Below the pieces are notes generated by a model. That model had not been told where the DNA came from. It saw nothing but the letters and a program-made list of their open reading frames with translations, and made no database searches. Position numbers and translations under genes: made by a program. A stretch of 64,000 nt of DNA from Bacteroidota bacterium (lineage in GTDB: Bacteria; Bacteroidota; Bacteroidia; Chitinophagales; BACL12). Location: the NCBI GenBank assembly GCA_016706255.1, contig JADJJZ010000029.1, forward strand, positions 62,001 through 126,000, read 5' to 3'. This document shows, piece by piece, positions 25,872 to 33,180 of this stretch (position 1 is the first letter of the stretch; the number at the start of each line of letters is the position of its first letter).

Positions 25872-27239
25872 TTAGGAATGCTCCCGACTAGGGAGCATTT
25901 TTATTTTAAGTAACCTTTTGGTATTTCTGGTAACCTTAAATCGCTCATCCTGACGGTGTCCTGCTAACCAAATTATTTTATCTCCGCATAAAACCACATA
26001 GGTGTTTTCTTTGGCAAGATGGTCAATTTTAGCATTCGTTAAAATATCGCTTACCTTTTTCTTGCCGGGTTTATCAGATTTCTTTTTGGTTAAACCCAAT
26101 GGATATAAGTAATCGCCGGCCTGCCACTTTCTTACTTGCAAAGGATAGGAAATTAGTGCTGCATCGAAATAGGCGATTAATCCACTTGAATTAAATTGTA
26201 TACCATCATGATAATTGCTTTCTTCCAACTCAAAAATGAAATAGCCAACAGATAATTTACAATTTGCTTTTTCAATATTTTGTAAGGCAAATTGTTCAGA
26301 TTTTTTTTCGGTTAAAATCAAAAACTTTCTGTCTATCAAAACACGATGTGATTCACTGTAAAATATTTTCCCCGTGTTACCAAAAGCATCGTAAAGCTGA
26401 GTGATTTGTGCATTATTAAACCCATTTGGTGATAATAATTCATGTAATAACGTAAGTGCTGTAACCCTATCTCCAAGTGCTGCTATTGGGATATATCTAT
26501 CAGCACCTTTATGTTGAATTAATTTAAACAATCGCTTCTTAACTGCATCAGCATAAATACGATATGCACCTTCAAAATTTAAAATGTTTTGCTGCATGGT
26601 TGCAACAAAAGCAGGATTAATTTCTTCCAGTTTCGGCACTATTTCATTTCGAATTAAATTGCGCTGATAAATTGATTCAGCGTTTGATTCATCAATACGA
26701 AATGAGATATTGTAATTTTTACAATAAGTATCAATTTCAGCTTTATTACAAAATAAAAGTGGTCGGATAATATTTTTGTTTATCAACGGAATTCCACGTA
26801 ATCCGTGCAATCCGGTTCCTTTAGTTAATCGGAGTAAAAGTGTTTCGGCGTTATCGTTTGCGTGATGGGCCGTTACAATTTTAGTATAACCAAATTGTTC
26901 AACTATTAATTGAAAATATTGATAACGTAAATTTCTTGCTGCCTCTTCAATGGACAATTTATTTTCAACTGCATAAGTGCTGGTATCAAAGCGGGAGCAG
27001 TGTAGTGGAATTTTTTGTGTTATGGCAAATTTTTCAACAAATGTTTCATCTCCCAAACTATTTGCTCCACGTAAGTTAAAATTACAATGTGCAATACCAA
27101 ACGTAAATCCACTTTTAACTACTAAATCACAAAGCACCATACTATCTGCACCGCCACTTACTGCCAGCAACAATTTATCCTGCTTCGTACAGAGATTATT
27201 TTGTAAAATAAAATTAGAAAATTGGTCGAGGGTAAGCAT
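25872..27239 (-). CDS. tilS: tRNA(Ile)-lysidine synthetase
   Basis: 455 residues. TilS attaches lysine to C34 of tRNA-Ile(CAU) using ATP so that it reads AUA rather than AUG; it is essential in most bacteria. The N-terminal PP-loop is LAVSGGADSMVL (SGGADS at 28-33), followed by IAHCNFNLRG, TAHHANDNAETLLLRL and GLHGLRGIP, all diagnostic. A middle helical domain and a C-terminal TilS domain (about 370-450, with VRKWQAGDYLYPLG and KKKVSDIL) complete the usual long form. The last residues (MLPSREHS) are encoded by the terminator hairpin of the convergent protease gene. A TPR gene lies 17 bases upstream in the same orientation. Confidence 0.95.
   Translation of the reverse strand: MLTLDQFSNFILQNNLCTKQDKLLLAVSGGADSMVLCDLVVKSGFTFGIAHCNFNLRGANSLGDETFVEKFAITQKIPLHCSRFDTSTYAVENKLSIEEAARNLRYQYFQLIVEQFGYTKIVTAHHANDNAETLLLRLTKGTGLHGLRGIPLINKNIIRPLLFCNKAEIDTYCKNYNISFRIDESNAESIYQRNLIRNEIVPKLEEINPAFVATMQQNILNFEGAYRIYADAVKKRLFKLIQHKGADRYIPIAALGDRVTALTLLHELLSPNGFNNAQITQLYDAFGNTGKIFYSESHRVLIDRKFLILTEKKSEQFALQNIEKANCKLSVGYFIFELEESNYHDGIQFNSSGLIAYFDAALISYPLQVRKWQAGDYLYPLGLTKKKSDKPGKKKVSDILTNAKIDHLAKENTYVVLCGDKIIWLAGHRQDERFKVTRNTKRLLKIKMLPSREHS
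25877..25902 (+). terminator. Terminator overlapping the end of tilS
   Basis: A 9-bp perfect stem (AATGCTCCC at 25877-25885 with GGGAGCATT at 25891-25899) with a 5-base loop runs into T residues. It ends the protease transcript and lies inside the last codons of convergent tilS. Confidence 0.85.
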
Positions 27240-27256
27240 AATTAAATCATTACTAT

Positions 27257-27586
27257 TTATTCATCATCTTCAATACCCATACTAAAATTCATCGCAGCAT
27301 TTTGTAATTCGGCAAGGCTATGTTGGTCGTTGAGTTTTTTTGCAATAGCCATTCCATCGGCATAACATTTTTCTGCTGCGGCCTTATTGCCAAGTTTAAT
27401 ATAAAGTTTTGCCAGGTGATAATAAGTGCCAACATAATCAGGATCACGCTGCACCAAATTCTCAAAATATTGTAATCCGGTTTCAGGTTCACCACTTTTG
27501 ATATATTCTAATGCAAGGGCAAAACATACAAATGAATCATTGGGATTTTCTTCATAAAATTTTAATAATTGTGTAATTCTGCTCAT
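27257..27586 (-). CDS. Small cytoplasmic TPR protein
   Basis: 109 residues, no signal peptide. Two or three TPR units are visible: SFVCFALALEYIKSGEPETG, YVGTYYHLAKLYIKLGNKAA, and a final AIAKKLNDQHSLAELQNAAM helix, ending in an acidic tail. It stands 17 bases before tilS in the same orientation and is probably co-transcribed with it. Small TPR proteins of this kind are common in Bacteroidota; the partner is unknown. Confidence 0.8.
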   Translation of the reverse strand: MSRITQLLKFYEENPNDSFVCFALALEYIKSGEPETGLQYFENLVQRDPDYVGTYYHLAKLYIKLGNKAAAEKCYADGMAIAKKLNDQHSLAELQNAAMNFSMGIEDDE

Positions 27587-27713
27587 TGCCTTCTAATAAT
27601 ATCTGCAAATATAACCATCTGTAAATGATTGCGATTAGGATGCAGCCCCTTGTGTTAGGAACATGTGAACCAAATATCACGATAAAAAACACAAAATCTC
27701 ACCTCAAAAACCC

Positions 27714-27721
27714 TATCTTTG
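27714..27721 (+). promoter_or_regulatory. Bacteroidetes-type -7 promoter element for etfBA
   Basis: TATCTTTG fits TAnnTTTG exactly and lies 28 bases before the etfB start, leaving a short leader. No convincing -33 element is seen. Confidence 0.6.
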
Positions 27722-27749
27722 CAGTCCGAAATTCGAAAAAATAAACGTT

Positions 27750-28490
27750 ATGAAATTATTGGTTTGTATCAGCAAAGTTCCGGATACTACGGCTAAAATT
27801 GGATTTATTGAGAATAACACCAAATTTAATGAAGCCGGTGTGCAGTTTATAATTAATCCATACGATGAATGGTATGCTTTAGTGCGCGCATTGGAGCTCA
27901 AAGAAACATTGGGTGGCACGGTTACGGTTATAAATGTTGGTAAAGCAGATAACGAACAAATTATCAGAAAAGCGCTTGCTTTAGGTGCTGATGATGCTGT
28001 GCGTATCGATATTGACCCTGCTGATGCTTACCAGGTGGCTTCAAACATTGCAGGATATGCAAAATCTCAAAACTTTGATATTGTTTTAACCGGCAAAGAA
28101 ACTATCGACTACAACGGTGGTGTTGTTGGCGGCATGTTGGCTGAATTACTTGATTTACCATACATTTCACTGGCCAGTAAATTAGATGTTGATGGCAGTT
28201 CACTTAAAATTGAACGTGAACTTGAGGGCCTTAAAGAAACAGTAACTGCAAAAATGCCATGTGTAATCAGCGCTCAAAAAGGAATGGCTGAGGCGCGTAT
28301 TCCAAATATGCGTGGTATTCTGGCTTCTAAAACCAAACCAGTTACAGTAATTGCTGCAGACGGATCTCCGGTAAAAGCAGGCGTTAAATCATTTGCCATG
28401 CCGGCAGAAAAAACCGGTTGTAAAATGATTAGTCCTGACGATGCAGCTCAACTGGTAGGTTTGTTGCACAACGAAGCCAAAGTAATTTAA
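27750..28490 (+). CDS. etfB: Electron transfer flavoprotein subunit beta
   Basis: 246 residues. With EtfA it forms the FAD- and AMP-containing ETF that carries electrons from acyl-CoA dehydrogenases to the quinone pool. The start MKLLVCISKVPDTTAKIGF, the FNEAGVQFIINPYDEWYALVRALELKE region, ALALGADDAVRI and GKETIDYNGGVVGGMLAELL are typical. The MPCVISAQKGMAEARIPNMRGILASK segment near the C-terminus is the conserved signature of the beta subunit. It is the first gene of a pair: etfA follows after 39 bases, and a -7 element lies upstream. No bifurcating enzyme genes are nearby, so a respiratory beta-oxidation role is the simplest reading. Confidence 0.95.
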   Translation: MKLLVCISKVPDTTAKIGFIENNTKFNEAGVQFIINPYDEWYALVRALELKETLGGTVTVINVGKADNEQIIRKALALGADDAVRIDIDPADAYQVASNIAGYAKSQNFDIVLTGKETIDYNGGVVGGMLAELLDLPYISLASKLDVDGSSLKIERELEGLKETVTAKMPCVISAQKGMAEARIPNMRGILASKTKPVTVIAADGSPVKAGVKSFAMPAEKTGCKMISPDDAAQLVGLLHNEAKVI

Positions 28491-28529
28491 TTAGAATCTA
28501 TTTAACTCAAAGCATTTAAATATACAGAT

Positions 28530-29477
28530 ATGACGAATCTGGTTTTTACAGAATTATCGAACGGTAAATTAAGAAAAACATCACATGAAGTAGCGGCTTA
28601 CGCGGCAAAACTCGGCAATACCACTGCAATTGCAATTGGTAAGGCAGATGCCGGTGAGTTAGAAAAACTTGGCGGATATGGTATTACCACTGTATTGCAT
28701 GTTGCGGATGAACGTTTAAACAACGTGATGTCAAAAGCATATACCAAAATAATTACCGCTGCCGCAGCGCAAGTAGGAGCGGATACAGTAATTATGTCGC
28801 ATAACACCGCAGGAAAAACCATTGCACCACGTGTTGCAGTTCGCATGCAAGCTGCGTTATATCCCGGTGTTAACAGTCTGCCTGAAAATAATATCGTACG
28901 CAAAGCAGTATTCTCTGGAAAAGCTTTTGCCGATTTAGCTATGGATTCAGGAGCTAAAGTAATTACCGTAAATCCAAATTCATTTAAAGCTGAATCAGGA
29001 GCCGGAAGTGCTGCTGTTACTGCATTTGAAGCGAATGTAAGCGATGCTGACTTTGATAATGTTGTTGTAAATATAGAAGATGAAGCAGGTGGACATGTGC
29101 CACTTCCTGATGCTGAAATAGTAGTTTCAGGTGGTCGCGGATTAAAAGGCCCCGAAAATTGGGGAATTATTGAAGATTTGGCTAACGCATTAGGCGCTGC
29201 AACTGCTTGCTCACGTCCGGTTGCCGATATCGGATGGCGACCTCACCATGAACACGTTGGTCAAACAGGTATAACCATTAAACCTACGTTATATATAGCT
29301 GTTGGTATCTCTGGTGCCATTCAACATCTTGCAGGTGTTAATCAAAGCAAGGTAATTGTAGTAATTAATAAAGACCCGGAAGCACCTTTCTTTAAAGCAG
29401 CCGATTATGGTATTGTTGGCGATGCATTCGAGGTATTACCTAAAATAACTGAGGCCGTTAAAAAGCTAAAAGCATAA
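28530..29477 (+). CDS. etfA: Electron transfer flavoprotein subunit alpha
   Basis: 315 residues. Partner of EtfB. The N-terminal part (to about residue 190) has the beta-alpha fold seen in both subunits. The C-terminal FAD domain carries VSGGRGLKGPENW, ACSRPVADIGW, VGQTGITIKPTLYIAVGISGAIQH and NKDPEAPFFKAADYGIVGD, which bind FAD and are diagnostic for EtfA. The sequence is complete, with an ATG start and a normal length. It lies directly after etfB and is followed by an 87-base gap before the DUF151 gene, so the pair is probably a two-gene operon, with possible read-through. Confidence 0.95.
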   Translation: MTNLVFTELSNGKLRKTSHEVAAYAAKLGNTTAIAIGKADAGELEKLGGYGITTVLHVADERLNNVMSKAYTKIITAAAAQVGADTVIMSHNTAGKTIAPRVAVRMQAALYPGVNSLPENNIVRKAVFSGKAFADLAMDSGAKVITVNPNSFKAESGAGSAAVTAFEANVSDADFDNVVVNIEDEAGGHVPLPDAEIVVSGGRGLKGPENWGIIEDLANALGAATACSRPVADIGWRPHHEHVGQTGITIKPTLYIAVGISGAIQHLAGVNQSKVIVVINKDPEAPFFKAADYGIVGDAFEVLPKITEAVKKLKA

Positions 29478-29564
29478 GCATAATTCTGAATAAAAATTAT
29501 CTTATCCTTTTGACTATAAATCATTCTTTTACTTTTTAACTTAGTAGTATCTTAGCGACACCGA

Positions 29565-30185
29565 ATGCAAAAAATTGAACTGGAAATATCAGGATTGTCA
29601 CATACTATAACACAATCTCAAAGTTATGCGGTATTGTTAAGTGAAGTAGGCGGGGTGCGGAAATTACCTATCGTAATTGGCGCATTTGAAGCGCAGGCTA
29701 TTGCAGTTGCTATTGAAAAGGTAGTTATTAACCGACCGCTTTCTCACGATCTGATTAAAAACCTCTTTACCATTTTTAATATAAACTTGCGGGAAGTGCT
29801 TATCGATAATCTGCAGGATGGCATATTTTATTCCAAACTGATTTGCGAAAAAGACGGCCAGGAAATAGAAGTAGATTCAAGAACCAGCGATGCACTGGCG
29901 CTCGCTGTGCGATTCAATTGCCCGATTTTTACTTATGAATTTATTCTGGAAACGGCAGGGGCAATTATCAATGAACAAGATAACAAGGACGAGGACGATG
30001 ATGATGAGGAAGAAGATGAGGATGCTTCTGAAATTGTAGGAGCCGCGCTTTCAGCAGAAACTGACGACATTAGTGGAATGAGCCTGAAAGAACTCAACGA
30101 TAAACTTAAAGAATTTCTCGATAAAGAAGATTACGAATCTGCAGCCCGCATTCGCGATGAAATTGAACATCGCAAACACAAATAA
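29565..30185 (+). CDS. Bifunctional nuclease (DUF151) with C-terminal UVR motif
   Basis: 206 residues. The N-terminal DUF151/BFN domain (about 1-140) has YAVLLSEVGGVRKLPIVIG, FEAQAIAVAIE, RPLSHDLIKNLF, the EVDSRTSDALALAVR core and its FNCPIF end; this family has RNase/DNase activity in plants and bacteria. An acidic linker (about 143-160, nearly all Asp and Glu) leads to a UvrB/UvrC-like motif (LKELNDKLKEFLDKEDYESA, residues about 175-195) as in many Bacteroidota homologues. This motif mediates protein contacts in UvrB/C and related proteins. The gene precedes crcB by 9 bases, so the two are likely co-transcribed. Confidence 0.9.
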   Translation: MQKIELEISGLSHTITQSQSYAVLLSEVGGVRKLPIVIGAFEAQAIAVAIEKVVINRPLSHDLIKNLFTIFNINLREVLIDNLQDGIFYSKLICEKDGQEIEVDSRTSDALALAVRFNCPIFTYEFILETAGAIINEQDNKDEDDDDEEEDEDASEIVGAALSAETDDISGMSLKELNDKLKEFLDKEDYESAARIRDEIEHRKHK

Positions 30186-30194
30186 AATTACTAC

Positions 30195-30569
30195 ATGCAA
30201 TTAGTACTGCTTATCGGTCTCGGTGGATTTTTAGGTACTATTGCCCGATATTTAACCGGTCAACTTATATTACGTCAAGTTACACCAAGCTTTCCCTACA
30301 GCACGTTAATTGTTAACCTGTTTGGGTGTTTCTTAATCGGATTAATTTACGGCTGGTTCGAAAAACAACATCTTGCCACAAACGACTGGAAATTGATGCT
30401 TACCGCAGGTTTTTGCGGAGGTTTTACCACATTTTCAGCATTTTCTATTGAAAATATTCAATTGTTACGCGACGGACATTTCGGGATGTCAATTTTATAT
30501 ATCTTTAGCAGCATTTTGCTCGGATTACTGCTTACAATTGGTGGTATTACGCTGGTAAAATCGATTTAA
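30195..30569 (+). CDS. crcB: Fluoride ion exporter CrcB/Fluc
   Basis: 124 residues with four membrane helices. CrcB (Fluc) forms dual-topology dimers that let fluoride leave the cell. Signatures: GLGGFLGTIARYLTGQ near the N-terminus, FPYSTLIVNLFGCFLIG around residue 36, and GFCGGFTTFSAFSIENIQL around residue 73, including the Thr-Thr-Phe-Ser polar track. No fluoride riboswitch is visible in the 9-base gap before it. A single copy is present here. It follows the DUF151 gene closely, so expression is probably coupled to that gene rather than fluoride-responsive. Confidence 0.95.
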   Translation: MQLVLLIGLGGFLGTIARYLTGQLILRQVTPSFPYSTLIVNLFGCFLIGLIYGWFEKQHLATNDWKLMLTAGFCGGFTTFSAFSIENIQLLRDGHFGMSILYIFSSILLGLLLTIGGITLVKSI

Positions 30570-30621
30570 CCATTCCCGCAAAAAACATTTTTTCAGATTT
30601 TAACACACAAAAAAACCTGTT

Positions 30622-31971
30622 ATGGTTGAAAGCGTTTTGAGAGGATTACTCGGTGTTGCATTTCTAGTTGGAATATGCTGGTTGTTTAGTAAAAATCGCC
30701 GAGCTATCGATTGGAAATTAGTGGGCACCGGATTGCTTATCCAATTTGTTTTTGCATTTTTAATTATTGCTCTTCCTGACCTTACAGAAAATTATTTAGG
30801 ATATCGTTTCGACTGGATTGAACGAATATTTAGTGCAATGGCAAACTTTTTTGTTATTGTTATTGGATATACCAATGCAGGAGCAACTTTTGTGCTGGGG
30901 GACTGGCCTTCAGTTACTCAGGTAAATGATGGTTTAACAGGTGAATTAGTTACGGTAGGCTATATTTTTGCGTTTAAGGTTTTACCTACAGTTATCTTTT
31001 TCTCAGCATTAACTTCATTGTTATACTTTCTCGGAATTTTACAAAAAATAGTATATGGTTTTGCCTGGATAATGAGTAAAACTATGCGATTAAGCGGAGC
31101 AGAAAGTTTGAATGCTGCAGGTAATATTTTTCTTGGACAAACAGAAGCACCATTATTAATTCGTCCATATCTTGAAAAAATGACCAAATCGGAAATTTTA
31201 TGTGTGATGGTTGGTGGTATGGCAACTATTGCCGGTGGTGTAATGGCTGCTTATATCGGATTTCTTGGTGGTGATAGTATAGAAAAACAACAGTTATTTG
31301 CCATGCATTTATTAAGTGCATCTATCATGAGTGCGCCTGCTGCAATTGTTGCATCAAAAATGTTGTTCCCACAAACAGAACCTGTTGACAGCGATTTAAA
31401 AGTAAATAAAGAACGTATCGGTTCAAATGCGATTGAAGCAATTGCTAACGGCACAACCGATGGTTTAAAATTGGCGGTGAATGTAGGTGCAATGTTATTG
31501 GCATTTACTGCATTTATGGCCATGTTTAATTCAATTTTTCTTGGTTTGGGTGGTATGATTGGCGTGAATGATGATATTGCCAGAGCAACAGGCGGAACCT
31601 ATTCCGGTTTATCACTCGATTATATTTTTGGTATTGTTATGGCACCGGTCGCGTGGTTATTGGGAACACCTTCTGCAGATATTGTTGCAGTAGGTCAATT
31701 ACTCGGCGAAAAAACAATTATCAACGAATTTGTTGCTTACGCCAGCTTAGGAGAAATGAAATCAGGACTCGATGAAAAATCTATCATTATTGCAACCTAT
31801 GCATTATGTGGTTTTTCAAATTTCGCATCAATAGGTATTCAAATTGGTGGGATAGGGGCTTTGGCACCAAATCAAAAAACAAATTTATCACAATTGGGTT
31901 TACGCGCTTTATTAGGAGGCACAGTAGCTTGCTTTTTTACAGCAGCTATTGCCGGAATGATTATTAATTAA
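30622..31971 (+). CDS. Concentrative nucleoside transporter (CNT/NupC family)
   Basis: 449 residues, about ten hydrophobic segments. CNT proteins import nucleosides with Na+ or H+. Typical motifs: an RAIDWKLVGTGLLIQ region near the start, VLPTVIFFSALTSLLYFLG, QTEAPLLIRPYLEKMTKSE (nucleoside-binding helix), GGMATIAGGVMAAYIGFLG, and in the C-terminal half GEKTIINEFVAYASLG and YALCGFSNFASIGIQIGGIG. The ALCGFSNFASI and QTEAPLL pairs carry substrate-contact residues. The length fits the family. The small membrane gene at 31978 starts 6 bases after its stop and is probably translated from the same mRNA. Confidence 0.92.
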   Translation: MVESVLRGLLGVAFLVGICWLFSKNRRAIDWKLVGTGLLIQFVFAFLIIALPDLTENYLGYRFDWIERIFSAMANFFVIVIGYTNAGATFVLGDWPSVTQVNDGLTGELVTVGYIFAFKVLPTVIFFSALTSLLYFLGILQKIVYGFAWIMSKTMRLSGAESLNAAGNIFLGQTEAPLLIRPYLEKMTKSEILCVMVGGMATIAGGVMAAYIGFLGGDSIEKQQLFAMHLLSASIMSAPAAIVASKMLFPQTEPVDSDLKVNKERIGSNAIEAIANGTTDGLKLAVNVGAMLLAFTAFMAMFNSIFLGLGGMIGVNDDIARATGGTYSGLSLDYIFGIVMAPVAWLLGTPSADIVAVGQLLGEKTIINEFVAYASLGEMKSGLDEKSIIIATYALCGFSNFASIGIQIGGIGALAPNQKTNLSQLGLRALLGGTVACFFTAAIAGMIIN

Positions 31972-31977
31972 TTAGCC

Positions 31978-32235
31978 ATGAATGAATTTTATCAATGGGC
32001 GATTTTTTTGGGATTTATTGCATTAATAGTAATTATCCTTTATGCATTTGCTTCAGGTTATATTCATACCGCGCGAACGCGCACCGATAGTTTTAAAGAA
32101 TGGCAAAAATTAAATGGTCGTGTTGTTCGAATGATGTGTTTATTAATGCTGGTAGTTTGCGTAAGTATTGCAATTTATAAATATTACCAGGTGAATGAAA
32201 CTTTAAACGCACCACCTTCACTTGAATCGGATTAA
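31978..32235 (+). CDS. Small two-helix membrane protein, unknown function
   Basis: 85 residues. Two membrane segments lie at about 6-27 and 55-74, with a positively charged loop (HTARTRTDSFKEWQKLNGR) between them. It starts 6 bases after the nucleoside transporter stop and should be co-transcribed with it. Its stop overlaps the stop of the convergent SGNH-like gene by four bases. No family recognised; it might modulate the transporter, which is only an association by position. Confidence 0.65.
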   Translation: MNEFYQWAIFLGFIALIVIILYAFASGYIHTARTRTDSFKEWQKLNGRVVRMMCLLMLVVCVSIAIYKYYQVNETLNAPPSLESD

Positions 32236-33179
32236 TTAAATATACTTTTTAAATAAGGATGCTGTTTAAAATATAAATACACCATCGCCGCTTCTTTCAT
32301 CCGGCCTTTGGAAGATGGATGTATTCCACCTTTACCTGCATCATCACATTCCCATTTGTAACCCTGCTTATTTCCGGTTGTTCCATCTGTCCACAAATAA
32401 GGCCCCCAATCTAGAAAAGGTAAATCTGGATAATTATAACCTATTGAATCCTGAATTTGTTTTTCAATTAACCATTTAATGGTCCAGCCATTATAATAAG
32501 CGGTAGGCTCTTTTAATTCTTTTGGACCTTCGCCGTTTATTCCAATATAGCCGGCATATGTCCTGTCTGAAAGAAATACAATTTTGCAATTAGGGTAATA
32601 TTTTTTGATATTGCGTAAGGCCGTTTGATATTTTGGTAGCTGCGTATAACACTGTTGTGGAAATGCTTCTGAAAAAGTATATATATCACCGGAACTCATC
32701 CAGATAACCTGAACTTGATTGCGATTCATTTGCTGAGCCTTTAAAGTTGAATCTATATTAGTCCAGTAGGTTGAATTACTATCAGTCATCGAATTAATAT
32801 CACGACCACCCTGAGCACCGATAATAATTTCGAGATACGGATTTTTTTGAAGCTCAACAATATCACGCACAAACCGTCCTGTCATCGCAGCAGTACTATA
32901 ACCAAGTACCATCATACCAATTTTTCCATGCAGCGAATCAACTTCACCCGCTTTATTTAACGGTTTAATTGTATTTGCCAGAAGCATACCCTTATTATAA
33001 TGATCGACCGGGATTTCATTTTTCCCATTCGGGTATTTGCCTCCAGTGAAGCCATTAAATTGTTGAATTCCGAGGTCAGGTATCGGAATATTGCCTGTTG
33101 CATTTGGGTTGCAGGGTTGCGCATATGCTGCCTGGAGGCAAAGTATACAGAATATGATTAAGATACAGTTATTTTTCAT
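32232..33179 (-). CDS. Exported SGNH-like protein
   Basis: 315 residues from the ATG at 33179, chosen because a signal peptide follows directly (ending AAYAQ) and the start is one base after the stop of the upstream gene. GKIGMMVLGYSTAAMTGRFV resembles a modified block I, GAQGGRDINSM lies near the second block, and a C-terminal GGIHPSSKGRMKEAAM gives the block V Gly-x-His-Pro. The catalytic Ser of block I is replaced or displaced (GYSTA), so activity is uncertain. The fold call rests on the overall order of motifs. It is probably periplasmic and co-transcribed with the DUF5686 gene. Confidence 0.65.
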   Translation of the reverse strand: MKNNCILIIFCILCLQAAYAQPCNPNATGNIPIPDLGIQQFNGFTGGKYPNGKNEIPVDHYNKGMLLANTIKPLNKAGEVDSLHGKIGMMVLGYSTAAMTGRFVRDIVELQKNPYLEIIIGAQGGRDINSMTDSNSTYWTNIDSTLKAQQMNRNQVQVIWMSSGDIYTFSEAFPQQCYTQLPKYQTALRNIKKYYPNCKIVFLSDRTYAGYIGINGEGPKELKEPTAYYNGWTIKWLIEKQIQDSIGYNYPDLPFLDWGPYLWTDGTTGNKQGYKWECDDAGKGGIHPSSKGRMKEAAMVYLYFKQHPYLKSIFN

Positions 33180-33180
33180 A

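Noticed and set aside
30186..30194. Fluoride riboswitch before crcB
   Set aside because: The gap is only 9 bases, too short for the aptamer, and the gene sits behind the DUF151 gene.
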